Counted from the first letter of the stretch, positions 1 through 7,918 are shown. The stretch is 14,896 nt of DNA from Paludibacteraceae bacterium (GCA_904502115.1 CAJGDW010000030.1:1-14896), one strand, 5' to 3'. A program made the numbers and translations. Notes: generated by a model from the letters alone, not told the origin.

Positions 1-2699
1 CCTTTGGTAACGGACAAGCCGAAGGTAAAGCAGACATGAGAAACTTGTTGGGTGGTAAAGGTGCTAACTTGGCCGAAATGAACTTGATCGGCGTACCTGT
101 TCCTCCCGGGTTTACCATTACTACCGACGTTTGTAATGAATATTACGAAGTAGGTAAAGAAAAAGTGGTAGAACTTTTGAAAGAAGAAGTTGCCAACGCA
201 CTTGCACACGTAGAAAACTTGATGAACTCGAAATTTGGTGACGTAGCCAACCCACTTTTGGTTTCAGTTCGTTCGGGAGCTCGTGCTTCAATGCCTGGTA
301 TGATGGATACTATCTTGAACCTTGGTTTGAACGACGAAGTAGTAGCTGGTTTGGTTGCTAAAACCGGTAACCCACGTTTCGTATGGGACTCATATCGTCG
401 TTTCGTTCAAATGTACGGCGACGTTGTGTTGGGTATGAAACCTGTAAACAAAACCGACATCGACCCATTTGAAGAAATCATCGAAAAAGTTAAAGAAGAA
501 AAAGGTGTTAAACTTGATACCGAATTAACCGTAGAAGATTTGCAACAATTGGTTGCTGAATTCAAAGCTGCTGTTAAAAAACGTACTGGCAAAGATTTCC
601 CCAACTCGGCTTACGATCAACTTTGGGGTGCTATCTGCGCTGTATTCGATAGCTGGATGAACGAACGCGCTATCTTGTATCGTAAAATGGAAGGTATCCC
701 AGCAGAATGGGGTACAGCTGTTAACGTACAAGCAATGGTGTTCGGTAACATGGGCGAAACCTCTGCTACTGGTGTCGCATTTAGCCGTGACGCTGCTACT
801 GGCGAAAACTTGTTTGTTGGTGAATACCTAATCAACGCTCAAGGTGAAGACGTAGTTGCTGGTATCCGTACTCCTCAACAAATTACCAAAATTGGTTCGC
901 AACGTTGGGCTCAACTAGCTAACATTTCGGAAGAAGAACGTGCTGCTAAATATCCTTCAATGGAAGAAGCAATGCCCGAAATCTACGCTCAATTGGATGC
1001 TTTGCAAACCAAATTGGAAAATCACTACAAAGACATGCAAGATATGGAATTTACCGTACAAGAAGGTAAATTGTGGTTCTTGCAAACTCGTAACGGTAAA
1101 CGTACCGGTGCTGCTATGGTGAAAATTGCTATGGACTTGTTGCACGAAGGTATGATTGACGAAAAAACAGCTGTTTTGCGTTGCGAGCCTAACAAACTAG
1201 ACGAATTGTTGCACCCTGTATTTGACAAAGCTGCCTTGAAAGCTGCTCAAGTTCTTACCAAAGGTTTGGCTGCTTCTCCTGGTGCTGCTTGCGGTAAAAT
1301 CGTGTTCAGCGCTGACGATGCTGCTCTTTGGGCTAGCAAAGGCGAACGCGTAATCATGGTGCGTATTGAAACCTCTCCAGAAGACTTGGCTGGTATGGCT
1401 GCTGCCGAAGGTATCTTGACCGCTCGTGGTGGTATGACTTCTCACGCTGCTGTTGTGGCACGTGGTATGGGTAAATGCTGCGTATCGGGTGCAGGTGCTT
1501 TGGTAATTGACTACGTTGCTAAAACCATGACTGTAGATGGTACTACCTTGAAAGAAGGTGATTACATCTCGTTGAACGGTTCTACTGGTGACGTTTACTT
1601 GGGTGCTGTTGCTACCAAAGAAGCTGAATTGGATGCAGACTTTGCAGAATTGATGACTTTGGCTGACAAATATACTCGCATGCAAGTTCGTACCAACGCT
1701 GATACTCCTCACGATGCAGCTGTTGCACGTAAATTTGGTGCTGTAGGTATTGGTCTTTGCCGTACCGAACACATGTTCTTTGAAGGTGACAAAATCCGTG
1801 CTATGCGCGAAATGATCTTGGCAGAAACCCAAGACGGTCGTCGTAAAGCATTGGAAAAAATCCTTCCATATCAACAAGCAGACTTCAAAGGCATCTTCAA
1901 AGCAATGGAAGGTTGCCCTGTAACTGTTCGTTTGTTGGATCCTCCTTTGCACGAGTTTGTTCCTCATAACGAAAAAGAACAACGCGAATTGGCAGACGTA
2001 ATGGGCGTATCGTTCGATTACATCCGTCACCGTGTTGATTCGTTGCACGAAGCTAACCCAATGTTGGGTCACCGTGGTTGTCGTTTGGGTAACACCTATC
2101 CAGAAATCACTCAAATGCAAACCCGCGCTATCTTGGGTGCTGCATTGGAATTGAAAAAAGAAGGTGTGGTTACTTTCCCAGAAATCATGGTTCCTCTAAC
2201 AGGTATCTTGCACGAGTTTGCTAACCAAGAAGGCATTATCCGTGCTGAAGCAGAAAAATTGTTTGCAGAAAAAGGCGATCGTATCGAATTCAAAGTGGGT
2301 ACTATGATCGAAATTCCTCGTGCTGCATTGACCGCTGATAGAATCGCTACCAAAGCTGAATTCTTCTCGTTCGGTACTAACGACTTGACCCAAATGACCT
2401 TTGGTTATAGCCGTGACGACATTGCTTCGTTCTTGCCAGCATACTTGGATATGAAGATTTTGCCTAACGACCCATTCCAAGTGCTAGACCAAAACGGTGT
2501 AGGCCAATTGGTACAAATGGCTACTGCAAAAGGTCGTGCTGCTCGTCCTGACTTGAAATGCGGTATTTGTGGTGAACACGGTGGTGAACCTTCTTCTGTA
2601 GAATTCTGCCACAGAACAGGTTTGAACTACGTATCTTGCTCTCCATTCCGTGTGCCTATCGCACGTTTGGCTGCTGCTCAAGCTGCTATCAAAGAATAA
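1..2699 (+). CDS. ppdK: Pyruvate, phosphate dikinase (5' end outside window)
   Basis: PPDK reversibly converts pyruvate, ATP and phosphate to phosphoenolpyruvate, AMP and pyrophosphate in the cytosol. The frame is open from base 3 and reads FGNGQAEGKAD before the first visible Met at base 36. Family members carry this stretch close to their N-terminus, so the true start probably lies only a few codons outside the window and Met36 is internal. Counting from Met36, the N-terminal third is the nucleotide-binding domain (GGKGANLAEM near 6-15). The swivelling phosphohistidine domain has GGMTSHAAVVARG with the catalytic His near residue 470. The C-terminal PEP/pyruvate barrel ends with CGICGEHGG (842-850), which holds the catalytic Cys. 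The 898 visible residues fit a nearly complete enzyme. Codon use is strongly biased, as in highly expressed genes. The gene ends just before an intrinsic terminator. Confidence 0.97.
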   Translation, partial: FGNGQAEGKADMRNLLGGKGANLAEMNLIGVPVPPGFTITTDVCNEYYEVGKEKVVELLKEEVANALAHVENLMNSKFGDVANPLLVSVRSGARASMPGMMDTILNLGLNDEVVAGLVAKTGNPRFVWDSYRRFVQMYGDVVLGMKPVNKTDIDPFEEIIEKVKEEKGVKLDTELTVEDLQQLVAEFKAAVKKRTGKDFPNSAYDQLWGAICAVFDSWMNERAILYRKMEGIPAEWGTAVNVQAMVFGNMGETSATGVAFSRDAATGENLFVGEYLINAQGEDVVAGIRTPQQITKIGSQRWAQLANISEEERAAKYPSMEEAMPEIYAQLDALQTKLENHYKDMQDMEFTVQEGKLWFLQTRNGKRTGAAMVKIAMDLLHEGMIDEKTAVLRCEPNKLDELLHPVFDKAALKAAQVLTKGLAASPGAACGKIVFSADDAALWASKGERVIMVRIETSPEDLAGMAAAEGILTARGGMTSHAAVVARGMGKCCVSGAGALVIDYVAKTMTVDGTTLKEGDYISLNGSTGDVYLGAVATKEAELDADFAELMTLADKYTRMQVRTNADTPHDAAVARKFGAVGIGLCRTEHMFFEGDKIRAMREMILAETQDGRRKALEKILPYQQADFKGIFKAMEGCPVTVRLLDPPLHEFVPHNEKEQRELADVMGVSFDYIRHRVDSLHEANPMLGHRGCRLGNTYPEITQMQTRAILGAALELKKEGVVTFPEIMVPLTGILHEFANQEGIIRAEAEKLFAEKGDRIEFKVGTMIEIPRAALTADRIATKAEFFSFGTNDLTQMTFGYSRDDIASFLPAYLDMKILPNDPFQVLDQNGVGQLVQMATAKGRAARPDLKCGICGEHGGEPSSVEFCHRTGLNYVSCSPFRVPIARLAAAQAAIKE

Positions 2700-2722
2700 T
2701 CGAAACCGATGTTCTATATACG

Positions 2723-2750
2723 AAAACCTCGCTTCGGCGAGGTTTTTTTT
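2723..2750 (+). terminator. Intrinsic terminator after ppdK
   Basis: A 10-bp perfect stem (AAAACCTCGC with GCGAGGTTTT) closes on a TTCG tetraloop at 2733-2736 and runs straight into a T-tract ending at 2750. It starts 23 bases after the ppdK stop codon. The C(UUCG)G loop is an especially stable RNA hairpin. Confidence 0.93.
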
Positions 2751-2779
2751 GTTTTTGCCTTTGCTTTTTATTACCTTTA
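2748..2779 (+). promoter_or_regulatory. Possible promoter of the flotillin-like gene
   Basis: TTTG at 2748-2751, a 20-base spacer and TACCTTTA at 2772-2779 approximate the Bacteroidetes -33/-7 pattern, with the last base of the -7 box off consensus. It sits between the ppdK terminator and the start codon at 2805. This is a weak call, based on spacing and position only. Confidence 0.35.
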
Positions 2780-2804
2780 CAACTCCTTATAAAAAACAGA
2801 GAAA

Positions 2805-3488
2805 ATGAATGCAATTTTAAGATACGTAGATCCTACTTTTATTATTGGTTTATTGGTGGTTTTCTTCTTGATTCTTATTTGTAGAAGATGGCTTTGGATT
2901 TATGCAGTAGGTAAGTGGCGTGCTTATAAAAGAGGTTATTCGGTTACTACCGCGAACTTATTTTTTATGAAATCGGAAAAATGTTTTGACGAACGTTTTT
3001 TTGATGGATTGAAATTGTTAAAAGAGAAAGGATATACAGCACCTATTTACGATTTGTGCGTATCATATAAGGTAGAAGGTTTCTCTTTCGAAGAAATGGC
3101 AGAGACCATGGATTATGTAACCGAAAACAATTTGAATATATCATTGCGTCAGGTTTTAATGGTACAACGTCAAAAATTAGGTAAAACGTTGCCATTGGTA
3201 AAAAAATGTAAGGATTTTTTCCCTATTCAATTTGAGGTTACCTATCCAAAAGCTAAACTTGTTTTTTCTGCCAAAGCAAGATTTGTCTTTCCTAATGTGG
3301 CATATACCAACGAAACTCCTGCCGATATAGTGGCACGTATGGAACAATATGCAAAAGCCTTTGTTCCAGAGAAGAACAAAGACTTTACTATAGCATATTG
3401 GAATCGATATTATTCTGCTTCAACTGTATTGGAACAATTTGCAGTTGAATTGATCGATGTTTGTGTAGATTGGGAAGTTAAACAATGA
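2805..3488 (+). CDS. Small membrane-anchored protein, remote FloA/flotillin-like
   Basis: A 227-residue protein of unproven function. Residues about 10-28 form one strongly hydrophobic segment followed by Arg-rich and aromatic residues (CRRWLWIYAVGKWRAYKRG), as in an N-terminal membrane anchor with the rest in the cytoplasm. The remainder recalls the bacterial flotillin-like protein FloA. There is an LWI-A-G stretch after the anchor, a helical segment around LKLLKEKGYTAP, and then a block with KAKLVFSAKARFVF followed by TPADIVARMEQYAKAFV, comparable to FloA's KAKARVTVR and IIARVGEG blocks. FloA is about 330 residues, so this would lack the C-terminal half. The resemblance comes from memory of the family, not from an alignment. 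The gene has its own weak promoter, and its last 79 bases overlap the convergent ABC ATPase gene. It could also be an unrelated Bacteroidetes-specific membrane protein. Confidence 0.75.
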   Translation: MNAILRYVDPTFIIGLLVVFFLILICRRWLWIYAVGKWRAYKRGYSVTTANLFFMKSEKCFDERFFDGLKLLKEKGYTAPIYDLCVSYKVEGFSFEEMAETMDYVTENNLNISLRQVLMVQRQKLGKTLPLVKKCKDFFPIQFEVTYPKAKLVFSAKARFVFPNVAYTNETPADIVARMEQYAKAFVPEKNKDFTIAYWNRYYSASTVLEQFAVELIDVCVDWEVKQ

Positions 3489-4132
3489 TTCTCGACCGTC
3501 CAAACGTTTCCAGGATGTGTTTCTAACAAGTTGTGGTTGTGAGTTGCCATAATAATGGTGGTATCTTCGTTCTTGCAAATATTGTGCAATAAATCAACCA
3601 ATCCATTTCCTGTTTCTGGGTCAAGATTACCTGTAGGTTCGTCTGCTAAAATTAACTTAGGTTTGTTGAGCAAGGCACGTGCAATCACAATGCGTTGTTG
3701 TTCACCGCCCGAAAGTTCGTGAGGCATTTTATAGCCTTTAGCACCCATTCCCACTTCTTTCAATACCTCGCTAATGCGTTTTTTCATTTCTTCCTTGTTT
3801 TTCCAACCGGTTGCTTTTAATACAAACTGCAAGTTGTCAAAGATGCTACGGTCTGTTAGCAGTTGAAAATCTTGGAAGATGATACCAATTTTACGACGTA
3901 GGAAGGGTATTTCTTTGTTTTTGATTTTAGGTAAGTAATAATCTAATACAGTGGCATCGCCTTTTACTGGTAGTTCGGCATACATGGTTTTAAGCAAACT
4001 ACTTTTGCCAGAACCGACTTTGCCAATAAGGTAATAAAATTGTCCTGTTTGTACCGTTAGCGATACATTTTTTAGAACAATTTGCTCTTTTTGGTAAATA
4101 TCTACGTTTTTGTATTCGATTATTTGTGCCAT
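3410..4132 (-). CDS. ftsE: ABC transporter ATP-binding protein, FtsE-like
   Basis: A 240-residue cytoplasmic ATPase with all the expected motifs: Walker A GKVGSGKS (37-44), Q-loop Gln87, signature LSGGEQQR (140-147), Walker B ILADEP (161-166) with catalytic Glu165, and H-loop His198. Length and sequence around the signature and D-loop (GNLDPETG) match FtsE/LolD-type ATPases. In Bacteroidetes the FtsE-like protein is often encoded away from FtsX, and no FtsX or other permease is visible here. FtsE with FtsX controls peptidoglycan hydrolysis during division. The start codon is 9 bases after the hisIE stop, so it is probably the last gene of that transcript. The final 25 or so residues (polar, Ser/Thr/Asn-rich) are encoded antisense to the convergent gene and look like a non-conserved tail. 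The ATPase call is certain. FtsE rather than another small ABC ATPase is an inference. Confidence 0.87.
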   Translation of the reverse strand: MAQIIEYKNVDIYQKEQIVLKNVSLTVQTGQFYYLIGKVGSGKSSLLKTMYAELPVKGDATVLDYYLPKIKNKEIPFLRRKIGIIFQDFQLLTDRSIFDNLQFVLKATGWKNKEEMKKRISEVLKEVGMGAKGYKMPHELSGGEQQRIVIARALLNKPKLILADEPTGNLDPETGNGLVDLLHNICKNEDTTIIMATHNHNLLETHPGNVWTVENHCLTSQSTQTSINSTANCSNTVEAE

Positions 4133-4141
4133 AAAGGATGA

Positions 4142-4738
4142 TTATTTGTGACGTTTTTTAAGCTCTTCACCCAATGTTTCGATGCGCATACCTTTAGAGG
4201 TAAGCAATACAATTAGGTGATAGATAAGGTCTGATGCTTCGTAAACAAAACCTTCTTCGGTACCGTTGGTAGCTTCGATAACGGTTTCTACCGCTTCTTC
4301 GCCTACTTTTTGTGCCATGCGGTTTATACCTTTTTTGAATAGTGAAGTGGTGTAAGAACCTTCGGGCATTTCTTGGTAGCGTTTGTCAATAAAGTCTTGC
4401 AAGTATTTGATAAAAGCCAAACCGTCCATTTGGTTGGTTTCGCCAAAGCAAGTATCGGCACCTGTGTGGCATACAGGACCCACTGGATTTACTTTAATAA
4501 GTAGGGTATCGCTGTCGCAATCTTCTTTGATCGATACAACGTTTAAGAAATTGCCGCTGGTTTCGCCTTTGGTCCAAAGACATTTACGGGTACGGCTATA
4601 GAAAGTTACTTTGCCAATTTCTTGGGTTTTGTTAAAGGCTTCTTGGTTCATAAAACCCAACATCAATACTTTACCTGTGGTATTATCTTGGATAATAGCA
4701 GGAATAAGTCCGCCTTGTTTTTCAAAATCTAGATTCAT
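4142..4738 (-). CDS. hisIE: Bifunctional phosphoribosyl-AMP cyclohydrolase / phosphoribosyl-ATP pyrophosphohydrolase
   Basis: HisIE performs two early steps of histidine synthesis: the HisE domain removes pyrophosphate from PR-ATP and the HisI domain opens the adenine ring of PR-AMP. Residues 1-110 are HisI, with the metal-binding DCDSD (73-77, containing Cys74) and the paired Cys90 and Cys97 in VCHTGADTC that complete the zinc site. Residues about 110-198 are HisE, with the acidic helix KVGEEAVETVIEA (144-156) and EASDLIYHLIVLL (167-179). The 198-residue length is normal for the fusion. Its ATG overlaps the hisF stop by 4 bases (ATGA), which points to translational coupling. The ABC ATPase follows 9 bases downstream. 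Confidence 0.97.
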   Translation of the reverse strand: MNLDFEKQGGLIPAIIQDNTTGKVLMLGFMNQEAFNKTQEIGKVTFYSRTRKCLWTKGETSGNFLNVVSIKEDCDSDTLLIKVNPVGPVCHTGADTCFGETNQMDGLAFIKYLQDFIDKRYQEMPEGSYTTSLFKKGINRMAQKVGEEAVETVIEATNGTEEGFVYEASDLIYHLIVLLTSKGMRIETLGEELKKRHK

Positions 4739-5490
4739 CTGACAGGGATATTTTGTGTTTTTAAATAATCTTTTAGTTCGTCAATTTTAATTTCGCCAAA
4801 GTGGAAAACACTGGCAGCAAGAGCAGCATCGGCTTTGCCTAGTTCAAAAGCATCTTTGAAGTGTTCCATAGCACCTGCACCGCCCGAAGCAATTACTGGA
4901 ATGGTAAGTGCGTCTGCCAAAGCAGCCAAAGCTTCGTTAGGATAACCGGTTTTAACACCGTCGTGGCTCATAGAGGTAAACAAAATTTCTCCAGCGCCAC
5001 GTTCTTGTGCTTCTACAGCCCATTCTACTAGTTTGCGTTCGGTAGGGATACGACCACCGTTAAGGTAGCAAACCCATTCGCCGTTTTCTTCTTGTTTAGC
5101 ATCGATGGCTACTACGCATACTTGCGAACCAAAGTTAGCGGCAATTTGATTGATCAAATCGGGGTTGCGTAGGGCAGCCGAGTTGATAGATACTTTGTCG
5201 GCGCCAGCTTTTAACAAGCGTTCTACGTCGCTAAGTTCGTTGATACCACCACCTACGGTGAAAGGAATGCTTACGTTGGCAGCTACGCGTTCTACTACGT
5301 CGGTAAAGGTTTTACGACCTTCGTGCGATGCGGTGATGTCCAAAATTACTAACTCGTCAGCACCGGCTTTGCTATAAAATGCGCCTAATTCGGCTGGGTC
5401 GCCTGCGTCGCGGAAATTTACAAAATTGACGCCTTTAACGACTTTGCCGTCTTTTACGTCTAAACAAGGGATAATTCTTTTTGCTAACAT
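4735..5490 (-). CDS. hisF: Imidazole glycerol phosphate synthase, cyclase subunit
   Basis: HisF is the (beta/alpha)8-barrel cyclase that uses ammonia from HisH to convert PRFAR to imidazole glycerol phosphate and AICAR. At 251 residues it has the family's normal length. The two catalytic aspartates are present at D11 (IIPCLD) and D130 (VVAID). The phosphate-binding loops are FTVGGGI (77-83) and, near the C-terminus, IASGGAG. The ATG at 5490 starts the usual MLAKRIIPCLDVK N-terminus. Its partner hisH lies upstream in the same direction, but hisA and hisF are separated by a 212-base gap full of short repeats instead of being adjacent. I see no clear promoter in that gap, so hisF may depend on read-through from purU-hisH-hisA. 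Confidence 0.98.
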   Translation of the reverse strand: MLAKRIIPCLDVKDGKVVKGVNFVNFRDAGDPAELGAFYSKAGADELVILDITASHEGRKTFTDVVERVAANVSIPFTVGGGINELSDVERLLKAGADKVSINSAALRNPDLINQIAANFGSQVCVVAIDAKQEENGEWVCYLNGGRIPTERKLVEWAVEAQERGAGEILFTSMSHDGVKTGYPNEALAALADALTIPVIASGGAGAMEHFKDAFELGKADAALAASVFHFGEIKIDELKDYLKTQNIPVR

Positions 5491-5502
5491 ATTTTTTAAA
5501 TT

Positions 5503-5725
5503 GACTAATCGGTTAATCGGTTAATCGGTGAATCGATTCTATTCGGTCACTGAGCTTGTCGAGTTTCTTGAGCAGCGAGAGCAGAAGCAATGCGGTCACT
5601 GAGCTTGTCGAAGTGCCCAGCATTGATTATGCCGAGTCGCAAAAGAAATATTAAAGTGCCCGATTCACTCGCAACTTTCGACAATCGACAAGCGACAATT
5701 GACTAGCGACAATTGACAATCGACT
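5503..5725. repeat. Intergenic repeat cluster between hisF and hisA
   Basis: Four tandem 8-mers (GACTAATC, GGTTAATC twice, GGTGAATC) occupy 5503-5534. A 19-bp element CGGTCACTGAGCTTGTCGA occurs twice as a direct repeat, at 5544-5562 and 5593-5611. Bases 5661-5682 (CGATTCACTCGCAACTTTCG then AC) match 7998-8019 in inverted orientation with one mismatch. Then come degenerate units of the GACAATC/GCGACAATT type up to 5725. The last part lies inside the 3' end of hisA. No gene is visible in the gap. The make-up matches the other intergenic clusters in the window. Confidence 0.85.
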
Positions 5726-6434
5726 GTTCGATTTCTTTTAAGGTAATGTTGCCTTCGTATATGGCTTTGCCAAAAATAACGGCAGGTACGCCTGCAGCAT
5801 CTAACTCAATAATATCGTTCATGTTGCTAACACCGCCGCTGGCAATGAGCCATAGGGTGGGGTGCGCCGCTAAAATTTCTTGGTAAAGTGCGGTAGATGG
5901 GCCTTGTAGCATACCGTCTTTGGCAATGTCGGTACAAATTACTTGGCTAACACCTTTGCCGATGTAATCTGCCAAAAAGTCGAGCAGCTGGCAATCGGTG
6001 TTTTCTAACCAACCGGTTACAGCAATTTTTTTGTCTTTGGCATCGGCTCCCAAAATAATTTTATCGCTACCGTATTGGTTTAGCCACGATAAAAATTGGT
6101 TGGGATTTTTTACGGCAATACTGCCGCCGGTTATCATGGATGCGCCGCTTTCAAAAGCAATGCGCAAATCGTCGTCTGTTTTTAAACCACCACCAAAGTC
6201 GATGGTAAGGTTGGTGTGGGTAGCAATGTTTTCCAATACCTTGTGGTTAACAATGTGTTGGGCTTTGGCTCCGTCTAAATCTACCAAGTGCAGGCGGGTA
6301 ATGCCGTGGTCTTGGAACGATTTGGCTACCTCTAATGGGTTATCGTTGTATGTTTTTTGACGGCTGTAATCGCCTTGCGATAGGCGTACACATTTGCCGT
6401 CAATAATATCGATAGCTGGAATGAGTTGAATCAT
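5703..6434 (-). CDS. hisA: ProFAR isomerase (phosphoribosylformimino-5-aminoimidazole carboxamide ribotide isomerase)
   Basis: HisA catalyses the Amadori isomerisation of ProFAR to PRFAR, the substrate of HisF/HisH. It is a 243-residue (beta/alpha)8 barrel homologous to HisF. Catalytic aspartates are D9 (LIPAIDIIDG) and D131 (LGADAKD), with Thr168/Asp169 (CTDIAKDGM) at the second half-barrel site. The phosphate loops are DFGGGL (79-84) and IASGGVSN (197-204). The ATG overlaps the hisH stop codon by 4 bases (ATGA). The last few residues, SIVNCR, are encoded by DNA that continues the GACAATC-type repeats of the following gap, so the C-terminal tail was probably rewritten by the repeat. The catalytic core is untouched. 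Confidence 0.97.
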   Translation of the reverse strand: MIQLIPAIDIIDGKCVRLSQGDYSRQKTYNDNPLEVAKSFQDHGITRLHLVDLDGAKAQHIVNHKVLENIATHTNLTIDFGGGLKTDDDLRIAFESGASMITGGSIAVKNPNQFLSWLNQYGSDKIILGADAKDKKIAVTGWLENTDCQLLDFLADYIGKGVSQVICTDIAKDGMLQGPSTALYQEILAAHPTLWLIASGGVSNMNDIIELDAAGVPAVIFGKAIYEGNITLKEIEQSIVNCR

Positions 6435-7018
6435 AACTGCAAAAAGTTCTCTAAAATGAGGCTACCCACATCGCCGCTTTTTTCGGGGTGAAACTGGGTG
6501 GCGTAAAAGTTATCTTTGTTCAGTGCTGCGCTAAAAGGACCGCTGTACTGGGTGGTGGCAATGGTATGCTCGCAAACTGGTACGTAATAGCTGTGTACAA
6601 AATACACGTAATCGTTCTCTTGGTTGCGGGCAAATAGAGGACCTTTTAGTTGCTCTATTTGATTCCATCCCATGTGCGGAATTTTTAATCCTTTTTGCCA
6701 AGTAAATTTTTTGACCGGAATGTCAAAAATACCCAAGGCATCTACGTTTCCTTCTTCTGAGTGCTTGCACAATAGTTGCATGCCTAAGCAGATGCCCAAA
6801 ACAGGTTGGGTTAGGTTTTTAATTACTTGGTCGAGCCCTGTTTTTTGCAAATATTGCATGGTGGTTGCCGCTTCGCCCACTCCAGGAAAAATTACCTTGT
6901 CTGCTTGCTGCAAAAGGGTAGGGTTATCGGTTAAAATAGGTTCGATGCCCAATCTTCTGAGCGCGTGTACTACCGAGTGTATATTGCCGGCGTTGTATTT
7001 TACAATGGCAACTTGCAT
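6431..7018 (-). CDS. hisH: Imidazole glycerol phosphate synthase, glutamine amidotransferase subunit
   Basis: HisH hydrolyses glutamine and passes ammonia to HisF through a protein tunnel. It is 195 residues, as expected. The class I amidotransferase triad is complete: nucleophile Cys77 in GICLGMQ, with His177 and Glu179 in FHPEKS. FPGVGEA (44-50) is the oxyanion-region loop. The protein begins MQVAIVKYNAGN, typical for the family. It starts 3 bases after the purU stop and overlaps hisA by 4 bases, so purU, hisH and hisA are almost certainly one transcript. Confidence 0.97.
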   Translation of the reverse strand: MQVAIVKYNAGNIHSVVHALRRLGIEPILTDNPTLLQQADKVIFPGVGEAATTMQYLQKTGLDQVIKNLTQPVLGICLGMQLLCKHSEEGNVDALGIFDIPVKKFTWQKGLKIPHMGWNQIEQLKGPLFARNQENDYVYFVHSYYVPVCEHTIATTQYSGPFSAALNKDNFYATQFHPEKSGDVGSLILENFLQL

Positions 7019-7021
7019 GGT

Positions 7022-7891
7022 TTAACCAAATACGATGGTTTTGTTTTTGTAAACTAAAATTTTACGTTCAATGTGTTTCTCAACAGCGCGCGATAACACT
7101 ACTTTTTCCAAGTCTTGGCCTTTACGAATAAGGTTTTCGATGCTGTCCTTGTGCGATATGCGGGCTACGTCTTGTTTGATGATAGGACCTGCGTCTAGCT
7201 CTTCTGTTACGTAGTGGCTAGTAGCACCAATAATTTTTACACCGCGTTCAAATGCTGCGTGGTAAGGTTTTGCACCCACAAAGGCAGGCAAGAACGAGTG
7301 GTGAATGTTGATGATTTTATTGGGATAAGCCTCAATCATAGCAGGAGTAATGATTTGCATGTAGCGTGCCAATACCACAAAGGTAATGTCGTGTTGGCGC
7401 AATAGCTCCATTTCTTTGGCTTCTTGTTCTGCTTTGTTTTCTTTGGTAATGGGCAAGCAGTAGTAAGGAATACCAAATTTTTTAGCAACGTGTTCCATAT
7501 CGGGGTGGTTGCTAATGATAAGTGGAATTTCTACGTTCCAGTCGCCTGCTTCGTAGTGTGCCAAAAGGTCGTACAAGCAGTGTGCTTGTTTTGACACAAA
7601 CAAGGCCATGCGAGGTTTTTGAGCATGGAAATAAATCTCAAATTCCATTTGGTATTTTTTTGCCAAAAGGGTATCGAAATACTCTTTTACTTTGTCGCGA
7701 GGAATTAAGAAATTTTCCAATTCCCATTCTACACGCATAAAAAATACTTTTTCGGCTTTATCTACGTGTTGGTCAAGGTAAATAATGTTACCTTTGTTGA
7801 TATTGATAAATTCGGTTACTGCAGCAATAATGCCTTGTTTATCAGGGCAGTGTAATAGCAATACGGCCGTGTCTTTTTGGGCTTTTTCCAT
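7022..7891 (-). CDS. purU: Formyltetrahydrofolate deformylase
   Basis: PurU hydrolyses 10-formyl-tetrahydrofolate to tetrahydrofolate and formate, balancing the one-carbon pool and supplying formate. An N-terminal ACT domain (about 8-85, starting VLLLHCPDKQGIIAAVTEF) precedes a formyltransferase-fold domain (about 94-289). The Asn-His-Asp catalytic set is visible: N195 and H197 in INIHHSFLP, and D233 in LDAGPI. I chose the ATG at 7891 (289 residues). The frame extends to a TTG at 7921, but that codon lies inside a -7 promoter box (TATATTTG, 7926 to 7919 on the minus strand), so it would fall upstream of the transcript start. The gene leads the his cluster with a 3-base gap to hisH. AICAR made by HisF/HisH is formylated with 10-formyl-THF, which may explain the pairing. 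Confidence 0.95.
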   Translation of the reverse strand: MEKAQKDTAVLLLHCPDKQGIIAAVTEFININKGNIIYLDQHVDKAEKVFFMRVEWELENFLIPRDKVKEYFDTLLAKKYQMEFEIYFHAQKPRMALFVSKQAHCLYDLLAHYEAGDWNVEIPLIISNHPDMEHVAKKFGIPYYCLPITKENKAEQEAKEMELLRQHDITFVVLARYMQIITPAMIEAYPNKIINIHHSFLPAFVGAKPYHAAFERGVKIIGATSHYVTEELDAGPIIKQDVARISHKDSIENLIRKGQDLEKVVLSRAVEKHIERKILVYKNKTIVFG

Positions 7892-7918
7892 GTTTTTTAT
7901 CTGTCTTTTTACGAAACG

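Noticed and set aside
1197..2120. A 307-codon open frame on the minus strand, antisense to ppdK
   Set aside because: Its product is a low-complexity mix of Ser, Thr, Phe, His and Gln, as expected from reading a strongly codon-biased gene backwards. It has no domain or promoter, and ppdK on the other strand is unambiguous.
2636..2884. An 82-codon plus-strand frame bridging the ppdK end and the next gene
   Set aside because: It runs through the ppdK terminator hairpin and overlaps two better genes in another frame. Its composition is that of an out-of-frame reading.
3410..3480. Frameshift at the 3' end of the FtsE-like gene
   Set aside because: All ATPase motifs are in one frame and the tail follows smoothly after the expected final strand. 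A lost stop codon explains the extra residues without a frameshift, though I cannot exclude one.
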